Source of the DNA: Anastrepha obliqua
Taxonomy: Eukaryota; Arthropoda; Insecta; Diptera; Tephritidae
DNA: 64,000 nucleotides
Assembly: GCF_027943255.1 (NCBI RefSeq)
Contig: NC_072893.1
Location: 38,834,001 to 38,898,000 of the forward strand
Direction: 5' to 3'
The notes beneath the pieces were generated by a model, which saw only the letters and a program-made list of their open reading frames with translations, had not been told where the DNA came from and ran no database searches. A program made the translations under genes and the position numbers. Below, piece after piece: positions 1 to 10,332 of the stretch. The first letter of the stretch is position 1, and the number at the start of each line of letters is the position of its first letter.

Positions 1-340
1 TGATTTGAACTTCTTAAGCCTGCTTTGATAATCCTATTGAAAGTTACTAAGAAGATAACCATACGTCTTTGAGATGCATCATTGTTTTTCTTAATAGGAT
101 AACATTTTTTTTAACTATGTTTTACCTTGGGATATTTATATATTTCCTTATTATTTAAAGGCATTTATTATAAAATATTTTTATTAAAAAAAGCAAAAGC
201 CAACAAATTCAGTATTCTTATAAAATAAAATAAAAATTCGTAGTTTACTCTAAAATGAACTGTGGTTTGCTTAAAAACTAAAATGAACACATTTTTATTA
301 TTGTACTTTTCACCCTTGTTTATAAAATTTTTTATTAAGT

Positions 341-1960
341 TTGCAATATCAAGTACAAATTTTACATAAATCATTTTTGTGTTCTCCGCTTATGGGTTTG
401 TTCCATTTAGCGCATACCATTTTTGACATTCGTCTTATATTAGAAGGACATACCAACAATATCTTTTATTTTTTGGTCCATATTCTTCTCTGTTTTCATT
501 ATTACTGTCTTCGGGCTCTTGCGGCAATGCATTTTTTATATTCCGCTTCAAAGCATTACTCAAATTGGGAGCCTCTAATCGCTTTTCCATCCAAGGTGAA
601 GCCAATGAATTAGACAAAGTTTTCATATATTCTCTTCGAACTAGCGGTTTCTGATTTTTGGACTGCAGGTTGTGGCAATATATTACTTAAGAATTTATGA
701 TGGCTATGTTGAGCATTCCGTAAAATACTGCCATAGGCCACCTGTTAGTTTTTCTAGAGCACGACATTATTGAACATATATGGTCGAGCGTGTCGACTCC
801 TCCTATTGTTTGGTTATAATATAAAATCATGTCTGGCTTTCCACTACTAGCATTGATTGCCCCTTTTTCATTACAGGATGAGCGCATGAACACCATTTTA
901 GACGGCTTTGGTTGATATGACAAAAGCGTCAGGGGACCCCTGACATAACAAAACATCCTAGTTCCAGCCCCTCGCGAACGTGAATTTTTCACTATTTCCG
1001 CATTTTCACGTTTTTTTGAATTTATAGTCCCCACACGAGTCAATTTGGAAGGCCTCTTATCAGGCTTCTTAAAGGAAGGCCTCTTATCAGTCGGAAATCG
1101 ATTTTCTTTTTCCTGTAATCGAGAGATATATTATAGGAATATATGCCCTCAATATTTTATAGCGGAATTCAAAGTGATTTCGGAGTTACAGGCTTGTGAA
1201 CCGTGCCTCGTGTGAGTATACTGTCTACCTTCTGAAAACTTTGAAACACGTTTTCTCAAAACCATGTTTTTGAAAATGCCGTGTAGATTAAAAAAAAAAA
1301 CGACGAAAGTTATCGTTTCAAACCGATAATCTATTGTATATAAAGATAATTAAAATGCGCAACTAATTAACTAAAAAAATACAAAAAAAAATAGTTTTTT
1401 TTTATGTTATTTAACACCTTTTTTGAAAAAAAATAGCGAAAAAAGCACTATTTTCCAATAATTCATTGTGTGTTAATTTTTTCATATTTTTATACAATAG
1501 TACCTGTAGTCTATTATATGCGGGAAAACCTTCCGAATAAGACAATAATTTTCCTTTGTGTTACAGGTGAAAACTACGACCGCAATCTTACACTCCGTTT
1601 TACTAGTGCGCAACGAGAAGCTGTGCGAGATCCCTCATATATCCGCCATTTTGTTTTTTTATTTATATTAAAAAATTGTTTATTACTCTTCAATCACGCC
1701 TTCAAATAAATGCGAAAGATTATTCCTGTGTGTCGCTTTTTTTGCCTCTAAAAAAAATTGAGAAAAAAAACCTTTTTTTGAAGCCACTGATAAGAGGCCA
1801 CCCCTTAAGTAAGCTCTTTGCTAATGGAACCGACGTAAACCAATAGCCAAAAGTATTATTGCGAGAAGTACTATGTATTAGTTTTGATAATTCTTTGTCA
1901 TATTCCGCCAAAGGGACTATATTTACAGTTTCACTATTATTGATGAATCTGAATCTTCCG
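341..1960 (-). pseudogene. piggyBac-type transposase relic, split by a MITE
   Basis: This is the C-terminal half of a piggyBac-superfamily transposase, an enzyme that cuts and pastes DNA at TTAA sites. On the minus strand, 1911-1809 encodes NWFTSIPLA-like sequence (seen as YWFTSVPLAKSLL). 1068-687 encodes the VGT-strand, then YNQTIGGVDTLD and RKTNRWPMAVFYGMLNIA, which are hallmark piggyBac stretches. 626-341 encodes the EPEDSNNEN linker and a Cys/His-rich tail (CPSNIRRMSKMVC, GEHKNDLC) like the piggyBac C-terminal zinc-binding domain. The tail is in a different frame from the linker, so the gene is dead. A 732-bp insertion at 1073-1804 splits it; removing the insert and one TTAA puts the two halves in one frame. 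The N-terminal part, including the first catalytic Asp region, is not recognisable upstream of about 1960. The family call is strong; no intact copy is present. Confidence 0.85.
1073..1804. mobile_element. TTAA-flanked MITE, 732 bp, inside the piggyBac relic
   Basis: TTAA occurs on both sides (1069-1072 and 1805-1808). The ends are inverted repeats: the left reads AGGAAGGCCTCTTATCAGT and the right, read inward, GGGGTGGCCTCTTATCAGT, with 14 inner bases identical. The interior is AT-rich with no coding sequence; the small ORFs in it are chance. It carries a variant of the core CGCGTTTTTCTCAAAAC (about 1246-1264) that recurs in the other TTAA elements of this window. Removing it restores the reading frame of the surrounding transposase relic, which supports both its boundaries and its status as a later insertion. 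A near copy of the end sequence also lies just outside, at 1047-1063. Confidence 0.8.
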
Positions 1961-2424
1961 ATAAACCTTGTAAAAGCGCAGCAATTTATGTATTATGCAA
2001 ACGTTTAGTTCGGGCCATTGTTCTTCTTTTAACAGAAAAGGTGCTAAAACAATATCAAAACAAATTCATTTTTATAAAGTGTTAAAATTACACAAAAGCT
2101 AACCATACGTCGTGGAGACGGCCAAAACTCAAAGCGAAACGAACTTACCACGAAAATATATACATCCAACACCGGCAACCTGCTATAGACGACTGAGCAA
2201 AACGAAAATAACAATGCGTTCCGAAAATACTCTCGAAAGAGAGAGAGAAACCTTCAAAAAGCATACGTCTCTCTGACGTAGGTTATAAAAGCAGGGTTAA
2301 AGAGGTTAATTATCAAATTTTTATGATACTTGAGCCTTTCGTGCACCGAAAAGTTCGTACATGTACACACTATAACACAGATCTAGCACTAAAGTCTTAC
2401 ATATCTCACCGATCTCCTCTTCCT
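1961..2424. other. non-coding, nothing recognised
   Basis: AT-rich sequence with stop codons in every frame. A TATA-like tataaaag with nearby GAGA repeats (about 2235-2292) resembles an LTR promoter, but no paired LTR or coding region was found. Confidence 0.4.
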
Positions 2425-2590
2425 ATTTGTGGCTGACTGTGTTAAATTGTAAGCCAACTCCAAATGACAGGTAGTTTTTTATGAGGAACTTTTTCGTGAC
2501 AGAAATACACACGGAGATTTGCCTGTCAAGGAGTGACTGCTATAAGAAAAACTATTTTTATTACTTGGTGTTTCATGTGTAATAGTAATA
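2425..2590 (-). repeat. SINE 3'-domain fragment
   Basis: On the minus strand this matches the body of the complete SINE at 39224-39542: the segments corresponding to gtgtatttctgccatgaaaaagc, the TCCTCATAAAAA stretch and the GGAGT-GGCTT stretch occur in the same order. The tRNA-like head is not recognisable. Boundaries are approximate. Confidence 0.6.
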
Positions 2591-2599
2591 TTTTCAAAG

Positions 2600-3947
2600 C
2601 CATTCATACCTATAAAGTAATTATTTTTTCTGTATTTATAGGTGACGAACTAAATATTGGAGAGATCATGTTCGTAGAGTATCTAGCGACCGCATAGCAA
2701 GTACGGCGATGAACAGCTGAATAATCCACACCAGACCACCTGAGCGGCATCGAAGAGATGGCACGGTTGTTGCACATCCAAATCCACTGAACTACAGTTA
2801 AAGTTAAAGTTATACCAATATATTGTTGGAAACAGCAATTTTCCTAAATAAGTGAAGAAGAAGAAGTAGTAAAAGTTAAGATTTTTTAGCCTTCAATGCC
2901 AAAACCAAATTCGATTCAGAAGTACGCCTGCAATTCAACCACCCGGTATATGTGTGTTGTCGTCTTACTGCTGGTTGTTTCATTTTTGCAGCCGTTGAGC
3001 TATGTGAGAAAAATATGAAATTACACGTAAAAGGTTGTAAAGCAGCTGCAGCGGTGGCTGGCTGTGGCTATGAGTAGCCCCTTGCAAACGCGTTGTTTTG
3101 CGCGCCTATCAATTTGTGAAGTGAACGTGCGCGAACATTTTTACGTATTTGTGTGTGTGTGTATGTGTGTGTGTGGGTAAGTGGAAAGATACAAGTAGAA
3201 GCATGTATGAGTTATGTGCTTTAATATCCTGTTGAATACCCATTTATGCACCCACAAGTTGGCAGCTGAGCACGCTTGACTGACAAAGGAAACATGGCAG
3301 CAGGACGAGCGATAGCGCCGTTTTTCGCAGACAATTTATTTACATATTTTTTTAAGATAACATTTTTGCTGCGAGACCCGCTTTGTGGCGTAGCAGCACT
3401 ACTGCGACCGCAGATAGCAGTAGGAGAACGCATGAGTTATCCTTTAACAATGTAAATTTGTATGTGTGTATTTATCAGCTTACCAGTACATGAAAAGAAA
3501 GCCGAAATATGGCTGCCTGGGGTAGTTTACGCTGAGTAAGCAGGCGCATGAAAAGAAAATCGGTGGAGGTCGTTGTAATGACGACGAAGTACTTGTTTAT
3601 AGGTGGATATGTAAATAGCGAAATAGATGATTTTTGAACGTCGCAGTAAAGTGTTGGTTTGTAGAAAGTTGGGTTCATGTTCCATATTCATGTTGATGCG
3701 TCCTTTCCATAACTTTTAAAGTATGTATATACAATTTTGCAACAGCAGTTCGGTAAAAAGAAGAAATTTCAGAAATAGTTTTGTCCATGCTTTATTTGAC
3801 ATTGACTGAGCTTCTAATAATGTCCTGCCTTTGAGGATGTACTGATATAAACTAAGGATCGGAACAGGACTTATTAAATGTGTCTGTAAAATGCTTAGCG
3901 AATGAATGATGGTGACAGAGTGAGGTGGCACATCTTTGCATTGGGCA
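2600..3947. other. non-coding stretch with a GT microsatellite
   Basis: No coding homology seen. 3150-3176 is a (GT)n run interrupted by one TATG. The short ORFs at 3221-3433, 3475-3678 and 3716-3931 are low in content and show no domain. 2640-2860 contains a polypurine-like GAAGAAGAAG end but no supported element. Confidence 0.4.
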
Positions 3948-3951
3948 TTAA

Positions 3952-4598
3952 GAGGTTTAGATCGTTCTAAAAATCGATTTTTTTTATTACATAAATCGTT
4001 AGTATAACTACGTAAGAATATGTGGTAAAAACTTTAAAGCTAAATTCGTATTATTCCCAATGCTATGAGCACTTAAGAGAGCGCCCGTCGGTTCCGCCCA
4101 GTAGCGCTTACTATACGATGCTTTATTTCAAACGCGTTTTTCTCGAAACGAGTTTTTTTCAACTGGTGGACATTCTAGCTTAAAAAAGTTATCGACCAAT
4201 CGTTCTAATATTTTTCGGGATTTTTTCTTTATTCAATTCTAATTTATATGAACCTACTTCTGGGATTATATTATTATTTAAAATATTAGTTTTTAAGCAC
4301 AATAGATGAAAAAATATGTTATAAAAAAACTACTTTGTGGTCAAGCGCCTCAAAAGCATGCAATTTTCAATCATTTTTTACCACAATTAGGTTCATATCC
4401 TAGGAAATATGTTGTTAATAAAAAAAAATTGCTGTTGCCACTATCTCTCGCGGAAACAGCTTCAAAAAAATTTAAAAGTGTACCTAAGAATATAAATAAA
4501 ATATCCTCTAAACTCAAACAATTTCTGATTATTCCTTCTTTGTTCAAAAACTTCTCGAAAAACACCAAAATTTAGGCCTCCTAAACCGGTTTCCTCCA
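3952..4598. mobile_element. TTAA-flanked MITE, shortened copy of the 27102 element
   Basis: TTAA flanks it at 3948-3951 and 4599-4602. It aligns along most of its length with 27102-27839: shared blocks include GCGCCCGTCGG-like sequence, CAAACGCGTTTTTCTCGAAAC, the GATGAAAAAATATG block and a right end reading CTAAACCGGTTTCCTCC. The left terminus has lost part of the inverted repeat, which explains its 647 bp against 738 bp. A 89-codon ORF inside (4306-4575) has a counterpart in the other copy but is only shared repeat sequence, not a gene. Confidence 0.75.
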
Positions 4599-4599
4599 T

Positions 4600-5690
4600 T
4601 AAGTAGGTGCACTGCACAAGGCATTGTTCTCCCACTATTGCAATGGGTTGTCATTGTTAAGAACCTGCTGAAGAAGCTAGGGAGAAGAAGCTTCAGAATG
4701 AACTCAACGGGGATGATGACGTCAGTTAGGAAGCAATAAAGAGTTCAAAAAACTGTGCCCATTAGAATCTGTGGGGTTCTTCCAACTCTAGTGCTCCACT
4801 CAATACTAAATATGGTACCAATGGCCATCACATTGCCGCATATGCCGCCCTAAATCTTGGACTGCAACTCGACAGGGCATTTTAGTATGTTCAGAATATT
4901 TCAATGGTTATAAATGATCGGTGCACATCTTCACTCGGTCCGAGCTGGAAATACTCAAGAAAAGAAAGAGATTCTTTAGAATGAGTGCTCATTCTTCAGG
5001 GAAGCGCGTGTGGGGGATAGTATTTGAAGGCAAATCTGTTTATGAATGGCTTAAAGTTGAATGAAAGAGTAAGTGGACGTGTATTCTGCGAGGAACTCCC
5101 CATCAACTTCAAATTCATGCAACTAGCCCACTGTAATGCATTCAAAAAGGAGTTAATCTGAATCAATGAAGCACCTGGTTGGCTGCTCACTTGTGTAACT
5201 GTTGTAAGGGAAGTAAATATTTACTACGACTGTAAAGCGATAACTAAGGCACAAAGCTGGTGTACTTGAAAATTGTCAGGAAGTGGTTGACTCCCCATTT
5301 GACCACACCCAAATGCTTTAAAATTAGGCTCACAGGGATATCACAAGAAATTACTGAGTAGATAAGTTAGAAAGATAAAAGATACCGTATATAGTTTTCC
5401 TGCGAAACAGAAGAATTGAAATCCTTTCAACTAACTGTGGGATACTTCTGGAAGGCGGATTTCGTGAAGCTCTCCAATTATGTGGATGTGCGCTCCGAGT
5501 ATTGAAAGGTGTGCTGCGAGACTTGAAACTACTTCGATTAATTTTTGCGACAGCTTTCTCAAGGATAATGTAGAAATAGCGCAACATCTTCCACTTAGCT
5601 CTAACTTTTTCGCTACACCTGCGCCCATAGCAATTTACCAGCTGATTAAATTTATTAGTGGCACAAGACTGTTAACACAATCGTAAATAG
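4600..5690 (+). pseudogene. decayed RNase H-type non-LTR retrotransposon (LINE) fragment
   Basis: Translated pieces in several frames match the C-terminal half of the LINE at 24911-26151. They include a reverse-transcriptase thumb-like stretch (about 4730-4860), an RNase H start (NGLKLNERVSGRVFCEELPINFKF, about 5030-5110) and the final YxxFFATPA....LIKFIS segment at about 5600-5665. Many stops and frameshifts show it is long dead. It is 5' truncated and abuts an oppositely oriented relative at 5697. Confidence 0.65.
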
Positions 5691-5696
5691 CTAACC

Positions 5697-6110
5697 TTAG
5701 CTTTGCGAAGACAGGACAACTGAGAAGGGGTTCTGAGATGGGTTCATCTCATCCGCCATACAGGCTCTACAAAAAGGACACAAAGTAGTGCCAAGTCTCA
5801 CTGCCTGGAATTCTAATGAACAGAGTTCGGAAAAGCAAAACACAAAATTTTGAGAGTTATGGCTTGAAATTGTAATTTGAATAGGTCGAGCCAAGGAGCA
5901 CCAAGAGATTTGGCAGCTCCTAAAACACTCAGGCTAAAGAGTTGAGGCTTAGTTAGCCTCAGAAGTTCCCTTGAGCGCCTCTGAACCAACCATTGTAGAT
6001 TTGCGGAGTTGAGACGAAGCGCATATTTCTGGTAGAATAGCACAGATGTTTCAGGGTAGTTTAATTTTGCAGGGAAGCCAGCTCATATTCCCTTGTTCAG
6101 CCATCTCATC
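5697..6110 (-). pseudogene. LINE C-terminal fragment, opposite orientation
   Basis: Minus-strand reading gives RRSRELLRLTKPQL (about 5920-5980) and then AVRLGTTLCPFCRACMADE (about 5750-5810). These are close to RGRSRELLRLTKPQLSNL and AVRLGIASSPFCRNCLEDE of the LINE at 24911-26151. The CPFC..C motif is the C-terminal zinc-knuckle-like region of this LINE family. Two or more frames are needed, so it is broken. Confidence 0.65.
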
Positions 6111-6568
6111 TGCCCAGCGTAAAAGGTTAATTTTAAAGTATTCGGAATGGGAAGGTATAACTATGAGGAAAATGTTTTCTTTCAAAGTTGGAATAAGTTG
6201 AGTTTGCAATTGCATCGCTCGTTGCAAAAGCTCGTTTCTTCAAAAATATTTTCAACAAGTTGGCTGCTGAAATTTCTATAAACTACTTTTAAAACATGAA
6301 CTGATGAATTGAAAAAAATGTGATTGTGAAAATTTCTAAGAAAAGGCAAGGAATGCACTGGAGGGGTATAACTTTGTTTGGGTACGGCAACCAAAACTCG
6401 GACAGACAATAGGCGGGATTCAGGATCAACCGTTAATGCTTCAACCAAATTAACAATCTTCGATTATTGTTTAACGGTTAGTTGAACGGAGGACTGCACT
6501 TGACCTTGTATTCATTCACTTTCAAAGGGCTTGATGCCATTCAACACAGCACTATTATTAACGGCCTA
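6111..6568. other. non-coding, nothing recognised
   Basis: No repeat or coding match was noticed here; the 88-codon ORF at 6182-6448 shows no domain. Confidence 0.35.
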
Positions 6569-7072
6569 CATGGGTTTCCTCGGGTAAAAAAACGCCTATT
6601 CTTAATTTTTTTTTCTATGTATAAAATTATTTAATTATTTCATACAAACTTTTTTCTGTCTTATAGATACATATTGTATTTAAAGAATTATTTCTGAAAT
6701 TGTCAAAAAAAAGCTTAAAACTCCTCTATTGTGACGTCATTTCCGGTAACCCCTCAAAAAAAGGTGCGCCCGCGTTGTCAGCATAACACTGACAGGATCA
6801 TCAAAAATGAAAAAAACAGAAACAGGTGTTTTAGTTAAGACTATAAAGTCGTGCTTGAACGAAGGAAAGAAAAGATTATTGGAATTTTGGCAGACATTTT
6901 TCCAAAAATATGAAAATTTCGATAAAATTTGCTTGACACTTGTTTTTTTTTTTAATAGTTTAAATAGTAAACTATTATTCTGATCGACTTGAAAATTTAG
7001 GATAATATTCTTGAGATGTTGTAAAAATTAATAAGCAAAAAAAAACGATTTTTTGAACACACGAAACCCATG
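6569..7072. mobile_element. MITE-like element with TA target sites, 504 bp
   Basis: TA dinucleotides (6567-6568 and 7073-7074) flank a perfect 10-bp inverted repeat, CATGGGTTTC at the left and GAAACCCATG at the right. The interior is strongly AT-rich and non-coding. This is the layout of a Tc1/mariner-type MITE, but the inverted repeat is short and only one copy is visible, so the assignment is tentative. Confidence 0.5.
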
Positions 7073-7151
7073 TAACCACTTAAATAGCTTGAATGAACTT
7101 AATCAGTTTCAGTTTCTTCTGGGCGAAAGATTTACAGTATTCGCAGTAATA

Positions 7152-8025
7152 CAGGGAGGGCCATATAGCGTTTGCTTTTTGAACCACCTATTTTTTTGAG
7201 AATGGTAACACAAATAACCTGTCAAATGTGTTAATAATTTACTCAAAGGTTTGACATTTACGAAATGGGACGCAATACGCTTGAACAAAATTGGGAAATA
7301 TTGAAAACCTATTTCTTCTTCTTTTCTGATGAAGCTCATTTTCACATCGGTGGCTACGTCAATAAGCAAAATTGTCGGATTTGGATCTCAGAAAATCCAC
7401 ACCTTACTGCAGAGAAGCAAATGCTTCCACAACGAGTCACTGGTTGGTGCGGTTTTCGTCTGGCGGGATCATCGGGCCATTTTTTTCGAAAATGAGCGAG
7501 GAGCCGCGGTTACAGTAAATGGCGAGCGTTACCGCGGCATGCTCAACGATTTTTTGTTTCCAAAAATTGAAGAGGATGACATGGACGACATTTGGTTTCA
7601 ACAGGATGGTGCAACTTGTCACACTGCCAAAGTTACACTCGAACTTTTGGCTACCGTTTTTGAAAACCGAATAATCAGCCGAAATTCCAATATCAATTGG
7701 CCGCCTCGGAGCCGTGATTTCAGCCCGTTGGAGTATTTTTTGTGGGGAGTCGTTAAGGACAAATGCTATGCGAACCATCCAGAGACGATTGATGCTTTAA
7801 AACACGAAATCGAAGTTGCCATTCATGAAATTGCAGCCCAAACAATCGAAGATGTGCTTAAAAATTGGGTTGATCGAATGGCCTACTGTAAAGCCAGTCG
7901 TGGCAGTCATTTTTCATTCATAAATGACAATGTTCAATCTTCAAAATAAAAAAAAGTTTGAAAAAATATTGAATAGTTTTTTTTTATAGCCAATTCAAAA
8001 AGCAAATTTTACATGGCCCACCCTG
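7152..8025 (+). mobile_element. Tc1/mariner-superfamily element, internally deleted copy 1
   Basis: Inverted repeats run from CAGGGAGGGCCATATAGCG at 7152 to ...GCCCACCCTG at 8025, with TA on each side (7150-7151, 8026-8027). The transposase starts at 7265 (MGRNTLEQNWEILKTYF) but jumps at about 7314 directly to the catalytic domain (SDEAHFHIGGYVNKQN), so the DNA-binding N-terminal part is missing. The rest to 7949 carries WFQQDGATCHTA (second catalytic Asp) and WPPRSRDFSPLEYFLWG (third position; the residue after SR is Asp). A frameshift near 7350-7400 separates the first piece from the 206-codon C-terminal frame. It could be moved only in trans. The copy at 22805-23484 is the same family. Confidence 0.85.
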
Positions 8026-8259
8026 TAGTAAAGCACCTGGTCTCTGCTGTTTAACATCGTGTTCGACGCCATCATGAAGAACGCCTTGTCAGCTGAAAAC
8101 GACTTTCCCTGGGGTCTGTTAGGGCGAGTAGCGGACCTCGACTACGCAGACGAGATTTGTCTACTCTCCCAAAACTGTCTTGACATGGCTGCGAAGATCC
8201 AAGTAGTGCAAGTATCAGCTTAGAAAGCCGGTCTAACATTCAATATCCCAACAACTTAA

Positions 8260-9357
8260 AAGGTGCCGGTGGTATAGAGCTCGAAAATTTAGGGTATTTT
8301 CAAGAATTTTTCTTACAACAAAAACAAAAATGAAGAACGATATTTAAATTTTGTATACTTTTTATTTAACTTCTTTTACATACAAAAATGAAAAGAAAAA
8401 AAAAATTTTTTAATTTTAATAATTTTGAAATGGCGAAAAATTTGATCTGGACGGTGTTGTTCATTTTGGTTCTTCTATTTATCTGAAACACAAAAACCAA
8501 ACAAAAATATTAATCAGTATGACTGTAGCTAAGTCCTCTATGGGAGAAAAAAATCAAAAAAAATTTTGACAAATGGCGCGGTTTTGAATTTCACACTCTA
8601 AAAATCGGGTGTTTTCAGTTTTTTAATAAAAAAAATACGAAATAATTGAAATAATAATATGATTCTAGTACGAGCGATAGCTATATTAAAATTTCAGACG
8701 ATTCAAATGAACAGAGTTTTTTTTGACAGTTTAAAGTTTTGAGAGTGAATATTTTCCATTGATGCCGCCGCTTTGCGAATCTAACTATACCTGCTAAAAC
8801 GGCCATAGAATCGAAAATACTGGGAATGTCCTTCCAAAAATTTTACAGTATATTCTAAAACCACCCACAAGCGAGCTTGGCAGGCTGAGAGAGGCTGCAG
8901 ATAGACTAAACTGATGTTACCTGCCATTAACCAGAGGGGAGTGCAGACGGCTGGTTGGACTGATGACGGGCTACTTTCTGTGGGCAAAGCACATGGACAG
9001 GTTGGGCATCTCAGACAGTGTACTCTGCCCAGCTTGTGAAGAGGAGGGTGAGACAGCGGACTACTTCCTGTGCGTCTGCCCCGCCTTCGCTCGAATCAGG
9101 GTAGAGGTCTTTGCCACTGATGTGTTAAGAAACGACCATCTTGGCCCCTTGGCACCACAGGATCTACTCAGATTTCTTCGGAGATCGGGTAGGCTTAAAG
9201 AAAGTTAAAAGGGAATCCAAGTGTAGTACAATGGACTTAATTAATGTCTGAGTGCTGCACTTGCTAGTTGTCCCGACAAAAAAAAAATTCTAAAACCCTA
9301 ACTTTCGAAATATCAGAAAAAAATGACTTTTTGACAACTTTAGAACACAGAGACCCC
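8260..9357. mobile_element. TTAA-flanked MITE, itself split by a LINE
   Basis: TTAA at 8256-8259 and 9358-9361. The left end (GGTGCCGGTGGTATAGAGC then TCGAAAATTT) is closely similar to the left end of the MITE at 30303, and the part around 8810-8860 matches 30915-30980. Without the nested LINE (8863-9286) and one 11-bp duplication it is about 663 bp. The right end (ACAGAGACCCC) has diverged. Removing the element and one TTAA rejoins the LINE reading frame around it. Confidence 0.75.
8863..9286 (+). mobile_element. 5'-truncated LINE insertion with target-site duplication
   Basis: The 11-bp sequence ATTCTAAAACC occurs immediately before (8852-8862) and after (9287-9297) the insert, and the insert ends in a poly(A) run. 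It encodes the end of a LINE protein: LMTGYFLWAKHMDRLGISDSVLCPACEEE (8963 on) with CPAC and a following HxxC-like region, ending ...LRRSGRLKES at 9208, then a 3' UTR. It is nearly identical to 47140-47879. A clean duplication, an uninterrupted frame and a poly(A) tail suggest it is one of the younger insertions here. Confidence 0.9.
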
Positions 9358-9892
9358 TTAAGTCATGCGTAGATACACACAAAATACGCAACAATACAAA
9401 ATTGGAGATATTGAACTGGAAGAAGTACAATATTTCTGCTGCTAGGGCCGCTTTATATTGGCGACTGGCGGTTCAAGCAAGGATATCAAAAGCCGAATAA
9501 AGAAGCCAGTGGCGGCGTTTGGCTTTCTGCAGGCGGTTTGGAGCACATCATATATACCACGGCGCGAAGCAAGTATTTAGAAACAGATGCCTACAAACAA
9601 TTCTTAAAACGTTTGTGCCAAATACGTTCTCCAAAGCAGACTTAGGGATCAGAATATAGCAGCAGCCAGTGCAACTAGAAGCCCGCAAGAGAAAATGGGT
9701 CTGCATCGGCCATGTACTACGTAGGGAAAGAGGTGATATAACACCTGGGGGCAATTGCTGGAGTCAGAAATCCATGCCAAGCGCCTTAGCTGGAATGAAA
9801 TGAGGGGATTGATGCAACACAAACCCGAATGTGAGAAATTCGTTGTGGCGCTATGCTTCAACTTGGAACTCTATGAATTGGTGATGATGACT

Positions 9893-10332
9893 TTTAAAAC
9901 ATTAGTAAGCAAAAGCGTGCATATAATTTTTTTTTTGCACTCGTTTTTGGCTGCTCAAATATAACCAGTTTCTTTCTTTCTGCTGCCTATGAAAAATGTA
10001 GATTACATGGAAGATTGCAAGGAGTATGCAGGTAAGGGTGATGCGCCCTCATTTGTGGTGGCGACATACTCGCCCACAAATACGGGCACGCACGTGTTGC
10101 CTCAGTAAAAAAATGATATATCGTTAGTATAAAGAATATTTATATACATACGCACATATTACGCATTTACAATCTTTACGCCAGCTTAATTTCAAAGCTG
10201 CTGCTAAGCATTTTTGTGGATTTTCTTTGCTTTATCCAACCCGTCAGTACTTTCAATGCATTTCGTTGCGCGACGAAATTTTTTCCCAGCGTCTTCCCTT
10301 CATTGACATTTACTAATAAACCTACGCATATA
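9893..10332. other. non-coding, nothing recognised
   Basis: No coding or repeat match noticed. Confidence 0.35.

Larger units (their letters stand above)
8031..9892 (+). pseudogene. non-LTR retrotransposon relic, split by a TTAA MITE
   Basis: 8031-8255 encodes part of a reverse transcriptase palm: LFNIVFDAIMKNALS, then LDYADEICLLS, a variant of the YADD box with an Asp kept. The reading resumes after the MITE at 9362 with YKIGDIELEEV, followed by the thumb/C-terminal region (FRNRCLQTILK, RENG..SAM, SWNEMRGL) and ends near a GATGATGAC tail at about 9882-9892. Comparison with the sequence order shows the MITE landed in the middle of one continuous domain. Several stops make it non-functional. 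The general layout resembles LINEs whose tails are simple ATG repeats, as at 53865-55177. Confidence 0.7.

Noticed and set aside
2100..2870. Possible LTR (tataaaag box, GA-rich tract, polypurine-like end)
   Set aside because: No second LTR, primer-binding site or gag-pol sequence was found nearby.
3221..3433. 70-codon minus-strand ORF with Ser/Ala-rich sequence
   Set aside because: No domain, no supporting signals and a length expected by chance.
4306..4575. ORF with a counterpart at 27611-27865 (similar translated ends), which might suggest a conserved small gene
   Set aside because: Both are inside copies of one TTAA MITE, the similarity continues outside the ORFs, and the frames are not conserved at the start.
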